A DNA stretch of 64,000 nucleotides from Halococcus agarilyticus (GTDB lineage Archaea; Halobacteriota; Halobacteria; Halobacteriales; Halococcaceae), in assembly GCF_000334895.1 (NCBI RefSeq), contig NZ_BAFM01000015.1, positions 1-64,000 on the forward strand. The letters are read 5' to 3'. The notes below the pieces were generated by a model. It worked only from the letters and a program-made list of their open reading frames with translations. It did not search any database and was not told the origin of the DNA. Positions within the stretch are counted from its first letter, which is position 1. Each line of letters begins with the position of its first letter. This document shows, piece by piece, positions 17,880 to 26,524 of this stretch. Both the position numbers and the translations under genes were made by a program.

Positions 17880-19136
17880 ATGTCCGAGCAGGTGAATCCG
17901 TTCGAGAGCCTCCAGGAACAGGTCGACGACGCCGCAGCCTACCTCGACATGTCCGACGATCAGCTCGAACGGCTCAAACACCCCGAGCGCGTGCTCGAAA
18001 CCACCCTCTCGATCGAGGCCGACGACGGGTCATTGGCGAGCTTCAAGGCCTTCCGCTCGCAGTTCAACGGCGATCGCGGCCCCTACAAGGGCGGGATCCG
18101 ATATCACCCGAACGTCTCCCGCGACGAGGTCAAGGCGCTCTCGGGCTGGATGGCGTACAAGTGCGCAGTCGTCGACATTCCCTACGGCGGCGGCAAGGGC
18201 GGCATCATCATCGATCCCAAGGAGTACTCCACAGCCGAACTCGAACGGATCACCCGCGCGTTCGCGACCGAGCTCCGGCCGCTGATCGGTCCGGATCGGG
18301 ACATCCCCGCGCCCGACGTCAACACCGGCCAGCGCGAGATGAACTGGATCAAGGACACCTACGAGACCCTCGAAAACACGACTGCACCGGGCACCGTCAC
18401 CGGCAAGGCGATCGCGTCGGGCGGCAGCGAGGGCCGGGTCGAGGCCACGGGCCGCTCGGTGATGCTCACCGCGCGCGAGGCGTTCGACTATCTGGGTACC
18501 GATGTCGCGGATGCGACGGTCGCCGTGCAGGGCTACGGCAACGCTGGCGCGATCGCGGCCCGCCTCCTCGACGAGCGCGGTGCGACGGTGGTCGCGGTCT
18601 CGGATTCGAGCGGCGCAGTGTACGACGACGATGGCCTCGACGCCGCGGCCGTCAAGGACCACAAAAACGAGACCGGCAGCGTCGTCGACTACGCCGACGC
18701 CGACGAGGAGCTCTCGAACGAGGAGCTGCTCACCCTCGATGTCGATCTCCTGATCCCGGCGGCGCTCGAAAACGCCATCGACGCCGACATCGCGCAAGAC
18801 GTCGCGGCCGACGTGATCGTCGAGGCCGCGAACGGGCCGCTGACGCCCGAGGCCGACGACGTTCTGGCCGACCGCGACGTCTACGTCCTCCCCGACGTGC
18901 TCGCCAACGCCGGCGGTGTCACGGTCTCGTACTTCGAGTGGGTGCAAAATCGCCGTCGGTTCTACTGGTCCGAGGAGCGCGTCAACGACGAGCTCGAAAC
19001 GGTGATCGTGAACGCCTTCGACGGACTCGTCGCAACGTTCGAGGAGCGCGATCTACCGACGTTCCGGATGGCGGCCTACGTCGTCGCCATCCGGCGCATC
19101 CTCGACGCCCACGAAGAGGGCGGTACGTTCCCCTGA
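17880..19136 (+). CDS. gdhB: glutamate dehydrogenase
   Basis: The 418-residue enzyme carries [19 protein letters not shown], the catalytic-lysine loop [11 protein letters not shown], the Asp-containing [10 protein letters not shown] and the Rossmann motif [12 protein letters not shown]. It interconverts glutamate and 2-oxoglutarate plus ammonia. Length and motifs match archaeal hexameric GDH. A TATA-like element (cgcttaacag, about 17847-17856) is about 28 bp before the ATG. The gdhB symbol follows haloarchaeal usage; the cofactor preference is not certain. Together with the CitE-like and MaoC genes it may feed the methylaspartate route. Confidence 0.93.
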   Translation: MSEQVNPFESLQEQVDDAAAYLDMSDDQLERLKHPERVLETTLSIEADDGSLASFKAFRSQFNGDRGPYKGGIRYHPNVSRDEVKALSGWMAYKCAVVDIPYGGGKGGIIIDPKEYSTAELERITRAFATELRPLIGPDRDIPAPDVNTGQREMNWIKDTYETLENTTAPGTVTGKAIASGGSEGRVEATGRSVMLTAREAFDYLGTDVADATVAVQGYGNAGAIAARLLDERGATVVAVSDSSGAVYDDDGLDAAAVKDHKNETGSVVDYADADEELSNEELLTLDVDLLIPAALENAIDADIAQDVAADVIVEAANGPLTPEADDVLADRDVYVLPDVLANAGGVTVSYFEWVQNRRRFYWSEERVNDELETVIVNAFDGLVATFEERDLPTFRMAAYVVAIRRILDAHEEGGTFP

Positions 19137-19139
19137 AAG

Positions 19140-19500
19140 CCCTCGGCGCGCCTTGGCGGCGCGCCTCGCCCTTTTCATGTCGCTCAAAAACGCCGCTCCA
19201 CGGCGTTTTTGGCATGCGAAAAATCGGGGATTTTTCAGCACCACCAGGCAGCACAGCACCGCGATTGCGCGCGCCGGGCGCGTCGCCCGGCTCACGGCTG
19301 CGCCGTTCGCCCGTTTCGTCCGCTCGCGTTGCTCGCGGACGCCCGGCACGCGCTGAAGCCCCCGTCCCTCCCCGTGCGGCCGCGATGAACGCGGCCGCGT
19401 GGCTTCCTCCCGCCTCCGCACCGCCCGCAACGCACAGTATCGCTACCGCACCATCCGGCTCCGGCCGTCGCACAGTCGCTACCCAGCGCCCCGAAACTCG
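19140..19500. repeat. intergenic element with stacked inverted repeats
   Basis: In about 360 bp without a gene I count four perfect hairpins beyond background: 19186-19210 (10-bp arms), 19218-19236 (gaaaaatc/gatttttc, 3-nt loop), 19273-19291 (gccgggcg/cgcccggc, 3-nt loop) and 19376-19398 (gcggccgcg/cgcggccgc, 5-nt loop). The left end (agccctcggcgcgcc then ctcgccctt) shares its boundary words with units at 38397-38439 and 38458-38589. It may be a REP-like repeat, a structured RNA or a 3' boundary. Confidence 0.6.
19186..19210 (+). terminator. hairpin with T-run after glutamate dehydrogenase
   Basis: Perfect 10-bp inverted repeat (aaaaacgccg at 19186-19195, cggcgttttt at 19201-19210) with a 5-nt loop and a terminal T5, 50 bp after the stop codon. 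It looks like a terminator for gdhB, although it is also part of a larger structured element, so termination is only one possible role. Confidence 0.5.
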
Positions 19501-19509
19501 TCGTGACTG

Positions 19510-20750
19510 TCAGATGCCGAGGATCAGCGGTCCCATCAACACCCCCATCAGGTGGACGCGGCGCGCACGGAACTTCGCAGGAACCAGGCCGATCAGCGCG
19601 CTCGCACAGAACGCACCCACGCCGATCGGCCCGGCGAACAGGTACGCGAGCCCGAGCAGGAGACAGAGCACGCCGACCGAGAGATGGGTGTACTCGACCC
19701 GTCCGACCGTCCGGAGATACCGGTCGCCGACCCACGGCACCAGCACGAACCCGACACCGGCCGCGAGCGCGACGGCCGAAAGCAACAGCGGCAGATCGAG
19801 CGGCACGCCCGTCGAATCGAGCGCGACCAGTACACCTGTGCGGGGCGATCCGAGCGCGACGAGCGCGAACAGCGCGAAAATCGTGTTTGAGGTGTTGACA
19901 CCGCTCGTGGCGATCAGAAAGCCGCGCGCACCGTCGTCTTCCGGCACTGCTGGCAGTGTCACCGTCGCCGCGACCGCGGCCGACACCCCGGGAGATACCC
20001 GACGATCGCACCCGAAGCCGTTCCGACGAGTGCCGTCACCCCGATGGTCCGCCGGGGGGTCGTGACGGTGGCATCGGCCTGTTCGGGCACCCCCGCACCG
20101 TCGAGCGCCTCGATCAGGACGGGCGCACCGAACAGGCCCGCGAACAGCGGCATCAACATCCCGCCGGCGGCGAGCGGCGCGCTCGGCTCGACGTCGAGCG
20201 TGAGCCACCCGAGCCCCGCGCTCAGGAGGAAGGCGAGCGCACCCCCGATCCGCGAGATGTTCGATCGCTCGGTGATCACCAGAAAAAGCGCGACGCCGCC
20301 CAGGGCGAGCGGGAGGTGTGCCCGCACCGTCGGGTACACCGCCACCATCACCCGCGTCATCGGGATCGCGAGCGGCACCGCGAACGCGACCGCGAGCCCG
20401 CTCCCGAGCGCCGACAGCCGGAGCGCTTCCCGACCACGGCCTTCGATCACGAGCCGGTGGCCCGGCAGCGCCGAGGCTGCCATCGCGGCGTCGGGCACCC
20501 CGAGCGCGAGCGCCGGCACCACGTCGAGAAACGTGTGCGTGACGCCGGCCGCGAGCATCGCCGCGCCGACGTAGAGCGCTGGCCCCGGAACCCCCGGCGC
20601 GGCCGCCGCCAGCAGCAGCGCGAAGTTGTTGGCGTGGAGTCCGGGCACCAGACCGCTCACCGTCCCGAGCGCGATCCCGCCGAGGACGAACCCGAGCGCC
20701 GGCAGCGCGGCTTCAGGGGCAATCACGACGCTCCCACCGAACGGACCCAT
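19510..20750 (-). pseudogene. TctA/DUF112-family permease, interrupted by a one-base frameshift
   Basis: Two overlapping frames make one protein of about 413 residues with many membrane segments. The N-terminal part (start 20750) has GTVSGLVPGLHANNFALLL, the TctA glycine/proline loop, and ends in GAIVGYLPGC before reading out of frame. The rest (VSAAVAATVTLPAVPEDD, then TSGVNTSNTIFALFALV, ending at 19510) resumes in the next frame. Adding one G (plus strand C) to the four-base run at 19986-19989 restores a continuous frame. This is either a pseudogene or a homopolymer sequencing error. Family role: tricarboxylate or unknown solute transport; no TctB or TctC gene is next to it. Confidence 0.85.
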
Positions 20751-20840
20751 TCACCTCGCGGTGGCTGCGTCCCGGTATGTAAACGCTCGCACGGCTATCG
20801 GGGTCGGTGAAAGAAAAGCGTGGGTCGAACTGACTGTCGT

Positions 20841-21194
20841 TCAGCCGAAGAGTTCGCCGAGACCTTCGCCGCCAGCGTCGTCGTCCTCGTCGTCGTCCGC
20901 TTCGGCTTCCTCGGCCGCTTCCTCCTCGTCGGCTTCCTCGGTCTCGTCGGTCTCGGTCTCGCCGCCGGCCCCGCCGGCTGCTGCGCCGCCCGCACCGCCA
21001 GCGCCGCCCGCCGGCACCGCGGCGGCCTGATCGACTGCTTCCTCGATGTCGACGTCTTCGAGCGCCGCGACGAGCGCCTTCACGCGCGAGTCCTCGACGT
21101 CCGCACCGGCCGCCTCGAGCACGTCGGTCAGGTTCTCTTCGTTGATCTCTTCGTCCGTCTCGTTCAGGATGAGTGCTGCGTAAACGTATTCCAT
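20841..21194 (-). CDS. rpl12: ribosomal stalk protein P1 (L12e)
   Basis: The 117-residue protein has the archaeal P1 N-terminal dimerisation helices (MEYVYAALILNETDEEINEE), an Ala/Gly hinge, a long Asp/Glu tail and the factor-binding C-terminus GGEGLGELFG, nearly the same as the end of L10. It forms the stalk that recruits translation factors. It is the last ribosomal gene of L11, L1, L10, P1. Confidence 0.96.
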   Translation of the reverse strand: MEYVYAALILNETDEEINEENLTDVLEAAGADVEDSRVKALVAALEDVDIEEAVDQAAAVPAGGAGGAGGAAAGGAGGETETDETEEADEEEAAEEAEADDDEDDDAGGEGLGELFG

Positions 21195-21228
21195 TGTTGT
21201 GGTGTTGGGTGTTGATTTCGTGATCGAA

Positions 21229-22287
21229 TCAGCCGAACATCTCGCCGAGACCTTCGCCCGCGTCGCCGTCGTCATCGTCGTCGGACTCGTCGTCCGCGTC
21301 GGCGTCGGGTTCGGTCTCCGCCTCGGCCTCGTCGTCGCTCGATTCGTCTTCGTCCGCATCCGCGCCTGCGTCAGCCGCTTCCTCGACGCCGCGGAGCTCC
21401 TCGGGCAGGGCCTCCTCGTCGTCGATCCGGGCTGCGAGCGCACGGACCTGCGCGTCCGCCTTGCTCACGAGCTCGTCGGCGATGTCGGGGCTCTCGATCG
21501 CGGCGTGGACCCCGAGGCTCCGCGCCTCGGTGCTCGCCTGGCCGAGCAGCGCGCCGGCCGTGCGATCGGTCGGATAGACCGCGTTGATCGAGAGATTCCG
21601 CCCCGCCGCGGCCGCCGCCTCGACGTCCGCACGGTACTCGTCGACGTCGATCGCGAGCTCGTCGGGCTCGAACAGGATGCCGTCGGCGTAGACGGTCTTG
21701 AGGTCGAGTCCGACTTCTTTGGGTTCGATCCCGAGTTCGCCGAGGACGTTCGCGAGCTGGGCGGAGACCTCCTCGCCCTCCTCTAGAACTGTCGAGTCCT
21801 CGGTGACGTGGATCGAACCGTCCATGATCCGGGCGGCCGCGCCGACCTGCTGGAGCTCCCCGACGAACGGACCGGGATCGACGCCGGTGTCGCTCTCGGG
21901 GATCGTGATCGAGTCCGAGGCGACCTCGCCCGCGTTGATCGGGGCGGGCGTCTTCGACGCCTCCAGCTGGCGGTAGAGCCCGAACGGGTTCTCGTCCGTC
22001 CCGATCAGCCCGACCTGGCCCTCGACCTCGCTCGTGAGATCCGCGACGCCCTCGCCGGCCGCCTCGAGCGCACGCACGAGCAGGGTGTTCCGGGAGACCC
22101 GAAGCTCGGCGTCGCCGTGGAGCTCCCGGCGCATCGCCTGAAGCTGGCGGCTCGGGATCCCGCCGATCGAGACGACGCCGACGCTCTCGTAGCTCTCGAT
22201 CAGGTCGGCGAGTTCGGCGACCTCCTCGCGCTTCCACTCCGGGATCGCCTCGGTCTGCCGGTCGCTCGCCTCGCTCTCGGCGGACAT
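21229..22287 (-). CDS. rpl10: ribosomal protein L10 (stalk base, P0)
   Basis: The 352-residue protein starts with [20 protein letters not shown], contains [14 protein letters not shown] and [12 protein letters not shown], and ends in a very acidic tail and EGLGEMFG, which matches the P1 C-terminus. It binds 23S rRNA and anchors P1 dimers. The ATG directly follows the L1 stop with no gap. Confidence 0.96.
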   Translation of the reverse strand: MSAESEASDRQTEAIPEWKREEVAELADLIESYESVGVVSIGGIPSRQLQAMRRELHGDAELRVSRNTLLVRALEAAGEGVADLTSEVEGQVGLIGTDENPFGLYRQLEASKTPAPINAGEVASDSITIPESDTGVDPGPFVGELQQVGAAARIMDGSIHVTEDSTVLEEGEEVSAQLANVLGELGIEPKEVGLDLKTVYADGILFEPDELAIDVDEYRADVEAAAAAGRNLSINAVYPTDRTAGALLGQASTEARSLGVHAAIESPDIADELVSKADAQVRALAARIDDEEALPEELRGVEEAADAGADADEDESSDDEAEAETEPDADADDESDDDDDGDAGEGLGEMFG

Positions 22288-22926
22288 TTAGGCCACCTCC
22301 ACGGAGGGCCCCATCGTCGTCTTGACGTACACCGTATCGATGTTGAGGGGTCCCTTTTCGAGGTCGGCCTCCAGTCGCCGGACGATGACGTCGATGTTGT
22401 CCCCGATCTCCGCGGCGGACATGTCGTCGGCACCGACTCGGGTGTGGAAGGTTCGCCGGTCGCGGCTCCGGAGCTGCACGGTGTTTTTCATCCGCTCGAT
22501 CGTCTCGACGACGTCGTCGTCGGGCTGGAGCGGGGTCGGCATCTTCCCTCGAGGACCGAGAACGGTCCCGAGGTAGCGACCGATGTCCTGCATCATGCTC
22601 GCTTCGGCGATGAAGAAGTCGGTCTCGCCGGCGAGATCCTTCGCCTCGTCGTCATCGTCGCCGAGCTCTTCGAGGGCGTCGCCGTCGAGCACCTCGTCGG
22701 CGACCTCCTGAGCCCGAAGGGCGGTCTCGCCCTCGGCGAAGACCACGATCCGTGTCTCTTGGCCGGTTCCCTCCGGAAGAACGATACTCTCGTCGACGCG
22801 GTTCGATGGGTCGTTGAGGTCGAGATCGCGCAGGTTGACCGCGAGGTCCACCGTCTCACTGAAGTTCCGCGGTGGGGCCTCGTCAAGCGCGCGCGTCACG
22901 GCCTCCTCTATGTCCTGATCTGCCAT
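22288..22926 (-). CDS. rpl1: ribosomal protein L1
   Basis: The 212-residue protein has [20 protein letters not shown] at the N-terminus, [18 protein letters not shown] in the middle and STPSVEVA-like end TMGPSVEVA, all L1 signatures. It forms the L1 stalk of the large subunit and, in archaea and bacteria, can repress its own operon by binding a leader hairpin. Such a hairpin is visible at 22936-22963. Confidence 0.96.
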   Translation of the reverse strand: MADQDIEEAVTRALDEAPPRNFSETVDLAVNLRDLDLNDPSNRVDESIVLPEGTGQETRIVVFAEGETALRAQEVADEVLDGDALEELGDDDDEAKDLAGETDFFIAEASMMQDIGRYLGTVLGPRGKMPTPLQPDDDVVETIERMKNTVQLRSRDRRTFHTRVGADDMSAAEIGDNIDVIVRRLEADLEKGPLNIDTVYVKTTMGPSVEVA

Positions 22927-22935
22927 TATCCACCT

Positions 22936-22963
22936 CCGTAGTACGCCTTCGTGGCTGCTACGG
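22936..22963 (-). promoter_or_regulatory. candidate L1 autoregulatory hairpin in the L1 mRNA leader
   Basis: On the minus strand, ccgtag and ctacgg form a 6-bp stem closing a 16-nt loop, ending 9 nt before the L1 ATG. A TATA-like ttaag sequence at 23012-23017 would give a leader of roughly 60-70 nt containing it. Known: the L1-L10-L12 mRNA leader of haloarchaea and methanococci contains a mimic of the 23S L1 site. Whether this stem is that mimic needs alignment to H69-region 23S; here it is inferred from position and folding. Confidence 0.5.
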
Positions 22964-23046
22964 CGTGAAACAGGCGCTGCCTGCCTCGGTTGAGTGGAGG
23001 CCGATGCGCTCCTTAAACCCGTCGAAGCCGCCGCGGGCGCTCCCGG

Positions 23047-23310
23047 TCAGTCGACGAGGTTGCGCTCGGCGTCCTGTCTGTTCCACTCGATCTCGAACCC
23101 GATGCTGCGCTCTGCTGCCCCGAACCGCGAGGACTCCTCCTCGACTTCCACTTCGAACTCGCAGGTTTCGGGCGGGTTGATCCGGACGTGCTCGCCGCCG
23201 ACCGCGAGCGTCACCTCGCCGTCGCCGCGGAGTTCGCCCGCGAAGCTCTCGAAGACGTCGGCGATCTCGTCGCGATCGAGCGACCGTTCGGTTTCGTACT
23301 CCTCGGACAT
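23047..23310 (-). CDS. amphi-Trp domain protein
   Basis: The 87-residue protein has ERSLDRDEIADVFESFAGEL, then the beta-rich GEVTLAVGGEHVRINPPE and ends IGFEIEWNRQD, the pattern of the amphi-Trp domain, a small family of unknown function. It lies between L11 and L1, transcribed the same way, separated by about 100-120 bp on each side, so it may have its own promoter. ATG 23310 is preferred to 23322 because it begins at MSEEYETERS as in relatives. Confidence 0.78.
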   Translation of the reverse strand: MSEEYETERSLDRDEIADVFESFAGELRGDGEVTLAVGGEHVRINPPETCEFEVEVEEESSRFGAAERSIGFEIEWNRQDAERNLVD

Positions 23311-23410
23311 GACACCGACCACGACTCCGGAGTGATCCCTAAATCTACTGCCGGGACTCGCAACGACGGACCACCCGACCCGCCTCCCACGGCAAAAGGT
23401 GTTCTGCGGT

Positions 23411-23890
23411 CTACGACTGCGCGAGCGTCTCGTCGTACTCGCCGTCGTCGACCCGGTCGTCGAAGGTGCGTGCGTCCTCGCCCTCGATGGTGACGCCGAG
23501 GCTGACGCAGGTGCCGGCGACTTCTTTCGCGGCGTTCGCGGTGTCGTATGCCAGCAGGTCGGACTGCTTCTGTTCGGCGATCTGTCTCACCTGGTCGACC
23601 GAGAGGTCGGCGACGAAGTCCTTCTGGGGTTCGCCGGAGCCGGTCTCGAAGCCGGCCTCGTCCTTCACGAGCGCCGCCGTCGGCGGGACGCCCACCTCGA
23701 TCTCGAACGCGCCGTCGTCCTCGTACTCGACGGTGACGGGGACTTCGGTGCCGTCGAACGCCTCGGTTCGATCGTTGATCTCGCCCACGACTGCCTGCAC
23801 GTCCACCGGCGTCGGCCCGAGCTCCGGGCCGAGCGGCGGTCCCGGATCGGCCTCCCCGCCGGGAACGAGGACTTCGATGGTTCCAGCCAT
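23411..23890 (-). CDS. rpl11: ribosomal protein L11
   Basis: The 159-residue protein begins with IEVLVPGGEADPGPPLGPELGPTP, the L11 N-terminal motif with the conserved proline-rich loop (quoted here only in part as PGPPLGPELGP), and has a C-terminal rRNA-binding domain with NAAKEVAGTCVSLGV. It binds the GTPase-associated centre of 23S rRNA. It heads the stalk cluster and its start faces the flippase gene with about 108 bp between them. Confidence 0.95.
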   Translation of the reverse strand: MAGTIEVLVPGGEADPGPPLGPELGPTPVDVQAVVGEINDRTEAFDGTEVPVTVEYEDDGAFEIEVGVPPTAALVKDEAGFETGSGEPQKDFVADLSVDQVRQIAEQKQSDLLAYDTANAAKEVAGTCVSLGVTIEGEDARTFDDRVDDGEYDETLAQS

Positions 23891-23998
23891 ACCGGCAGGA
23901 TCGCCGCCGCGAGGTTAAGGATTGTCTTTCGCCCGCCGGCCGGCCCGGAAACCAATTCTTATACACGCGTGACGATCGAAGCGAAACAGAATAGATCG

Positions 23999-25600
23999 AT
24001 GGCTGTCGACGACGATCGGGAGGCGTCGGCGGAGAGCAACCTCTCGCGGATCGCCTCCAGCGCGAGCCTCATGCTGTTCGTGGGCTCGCTCGGCTCGTTC
24101 TCGAAGCTGATCGAGCGCGTCATCATCGGGAACACACTCGGCCAGGAGGCTCTCGGTGCGGTGAGCATCGGTATCTCGCTCATGACCCTCGGGAAGACGG
24201 TCGCGCTCGTCGGCTTCGATCAGGGCGTGCCGCGGTTCATGTCGCGGTTCGACGACGATCGCGACGTCCGCGGGGCGTGGCTCACCGGCCTGCTCGTTGC
24301 GGGAATCGGGGGGATCGCCATCAGCGCGATCCTGCTGTTCTACGGCGATTGGGTGGCCGATGTCCTCCTGAACGAGAGCGGCGACATCCCGCAGGCGCTG
24401 CTCGTCGCGTTCGTGTGCTCGATCCCGCTGGTCGCGGTCCAGCAGATCGCGATCCGCGCGATCCAGGGGTTCGAGAACACCATCTACCGTGTCTACGTCC
24501 AGGACCTGCTCTACAACGGGTTCCGGATCGTCCTGCTCGTCGTGTTGTTGCTTGCCGGGGTCGGCGTCATTGCGGCTGGCTATGCGTACTTCGTGTTGGC
24601 GGCACTCTCGGTCGTCGCTGGCTTCTACTTCCTCGATCGGTTGCTCCCGATCCGAGGGGAGTTCCGACTCCATACGCGGCCGATGCTCTCCTTCTCGCTC
24701 CCGCTCGTGATCTCCTCGGTGGTGACGGTGGTGCTCTCCCAGATCGACACGCTGATGCTCGCCGCGTTCACCCCGACCGGGGCGGTCGGCATCTACAACG
24801 CCGCGTACCCGATCGCGGCCGGCGTCCCCGTCCTGCTCTCCTCGTTCGGGTTCATCTACCTCCCGCTGATCTCCCGCCTCGACAGCGAGGGCGAGCACGA
24901 CGAGATCGAGCGGATCCACAAGCTGATCACGAAGTGGATCTACACTCTCGGATTCCCGGTGGTGCTCACCGTCGTCTTCTTCGCGACGGACGTCGTCTCG
25001 TTCGTTTTCAACGAGGATTTCGCCGCAGCGGGCCCCGCGCTCGCGATCCTCGCGCTCGGGTTCTACACGAGCGGGGCGGTCGGCAACTGTCAGGACGCCC
25101 TCTCGGCGTTCGGCTACACCCGCCTCATCCTCGGGATCAACGTCACTGCGGCCGTCGCGAACGTCGTCCTGAACGTCGTGTTGATCCGCGGGCTCGGGCC
25201 GATCCCGGGCTACGGCGTCACCGGTGCGGCGCTGGCCTCGGCGCTGTCGTTCGCGGCGCTCAACGTGCTCGCGTTCGCGGCCCTGTGGTACACGCGCTCG
25301 ATTACGCCGTTCTCGCGGTGGAACGTCAGGGCCTACTTCGTCCTGCCGCTCGTCCTCGTCCCGCCCACGGCCCTCCTCACGCGCGCCGTCACGCTGGGGC
25401 CGATCGGGCTCGCGGTGTTCGGGCTCGCGGCGGCGCTTTCGACCGTGGCCGTCGTCGCGGTGAGCGGGGGTCTCCAGTCCGAGGACATCGTCCCCGTCGA
25501 GGGGGTCGAGAACCGGCTCGGTGTCGAGATCCCGCTCATCCGTCGCTTCATCCCCGACGACGACGACCGACACGAGATCCTGCGCGACAGCGATCTGTGA
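23999..25600 (+). CDS. flippase / polysaccharide biosynthesis membrane protein (RfbX/MVF superfamily)
   Basis: The 533-residue protein has about 12-14 membrane segments. It starts after a short acidic cytoplasmic segment with SLGSFSKLIERVIIGNTLG, a common flippase opening, and includes VVTVVLSQIDTLMLAAF and AVGIYNAAYPIAAG. Relatives flip lipid-linked oligosaccharides; in Haloferax such proteins act in N-glycosylation. ATG 23999 is close to a TATA-like attcttatac 37 bp before. No glycosyltransferases lie next to it, but an alkaline-phosphatase-superfamily gene follows 1 kb downstream. Confidence 0.85.
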   Translation: MAVDDDREASAESNLSRIASSASLMLFVGSLGSFSKLIERVIIGNTLGQEALGAVSIGISLMTLGKTVALVGFDQGVPRFMSRFDDDRDVRGAWLTGLLVAGIGGIAISAILLFYGDWVADVLLNESGDIPQALLVAFVCSIPLVAVQQIAIRAIQGFENTIYRVYVQDLLYNGFRIVLLVVLLLAGVGVIAAGYAYFVLAALSVVAGFYFLDRLLPIRGEFRLHTRPMLSFSLPLVISSVVTVVLSQIDTLMLAAFTPTGAVGIYNAAYPIAAGVPVLLSSFGFIYLPLISRLDSEGEHDEIERIHKLITKWIYTLGFPVVLTVVFFATDVVSFVFNEDFAAAGPALAILALGFYTSGAVGNCQDALSAFGYTRLILGINVTAAVANVVLNVVLIRGLGPIPGYGVTGAALASALSFAALNVLAFAALWYTRSITPFSRWNVRAYFVLPLVLVPPTALLTRAVTLGPIGLAVFGLAAALSTVAVVAVSGGLQSEDIVPVEGVENRLGVEIPLIRRFIPDDDDRHEILRDSDL

Positions 25601-25800
25601 TCGGTCGGATGAGTCGACCTCGACGGTCGCCACGGAATGGACACCGTCCGCCGGCCCGCTGCGTCTCCCGAAACACCAGTCGATAGTGTTTAGCGTCGGG
25701 GGCGAAAGCGGGCGAACGTGATCGCGACCGACACGCGGACACCGAACGCGAGGACGCACCCGGGACCGGAAACGAGGACGGAACCCACGGGGAGCGGCTC

Positions 25801-26034
25801 GTGACCGCCTCCACGAGCGACGGCGACCACGCCGCCGTCGAACTCCCCGAGCGAGTGCTCTCGCGGATCGAGCGGCGGGTCGAGCGCACGGACTTCGACT
25901 CGACGAGTGCGTACGTCACGTTCGTACTCGAAGAGGTCCTCGCGAGCGTCGAGGCCGACGACGACCTCGACGAGGCGGTCGACGAGGACGAGGTGCGCGA
26001 CCGGCTGCGATCGCTGGGCTACCTCGACGAGTAG
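25801..26034 (+). CDS. small ribbon-helix-helix-like protein
   Basis: The 77-residue acidic protein has VELPERVLSRIERRVERTDF followed by STSAYVTFVLEEVL, a beta-strand then two helices as in CopG/RHH proteins, and ends DRLRSLGYLDE. It starts at GTG. Similar small proteins occur near alkaline-phosphatase/sulfatase genes in haloarchaea as far as I recall; here one lies 490 bp downstream. DNA binding is inferred from the fold only. Confidence 0.65.
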   Translation: MTASTSDGDHAAVELPERVLSRIERRVERTDFDSTSAYVTFVLEEVLASVEADDDLDEAVDEDEVRDRLRSLGYLDE

Positions 26035-26218
26035 TCTCGGGGGAACGGCTGCCAGCCCACCGGCATCCGTGTCTCGGACCCCACTGATCGATAACTGGTG
26101 TCATCGAACCCTTCTCATGGATCGGTTCCATCCACACGTCGGTGAAACGGGCGATACGTAGCTATGTGAATCAGCCATCGACAGAACGTTTTTGAACAGC
26201 ACTTCCCTGCTGCCAATT

Positions 26219-26407
26219 ATGGAAAGCCGATGGCTCCTCCTGGGTTTCGGTCTGGTTTTCGGGGTCTTGATACTCGTGAATGTTTCTCAGGAAAATCCCT
26301 TGCTCGCCCTTACTGCAGCCGTCTTCGCAGCTTTTGGACTCGGTGGATTCTGGTGGAATACGACCCAAGATACCCCGATTCAAACGAGGTTTTCACAGTC
26401 TCGGTAG
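26219..26407 (+). CDS. small two-pass membrane protein in AT-richer DNA
   Basis: The 62-residue ORF has two hydrophobic segments (about residues 5-21 and 28-46, the latter with LTAAVFAAFGLGGFWW) and a polar tail. The DNA from about 26160 to 26470 is clearly poorer in GC than its neighbours and uses codons with A/T at third positions, which suggests recent acquisition. A TATA-like gtttttgaac lies about 28 bp before the ATG. Function unknown. Confidence 0.55.
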   Translation: MESRWLLLGFGLVFGVLILVNVSQENPLLALTAAVFAAFGLGGFWWNTTQDTPIQTRFSQSR

Positions 26408-26524
26408 CGTAGCACGCCATCACCGATACTGGCTGTTCGTCGGGCACCGTACCGTGGGGTGAGAGCGCCTCGATGACACCCTCATCGATAGCCTATTACG
26501 TCGCGACGGGGTGGTTGCGAGACG

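Noticed and set aside
17831-20065. 744-codon open frame on the plus strand across glutamate dehydrogenase and the structured gap
   Set aside because: Arg/Pro-rich shadow of gdhB in another frame, with no family motif.
26171-26383. 70-codon minus-strand frame opposite the small membrane protein
   Set aside because: No family match and no promoter; the plus-strand ORF has two clear membrane helices and a TATA-like box.
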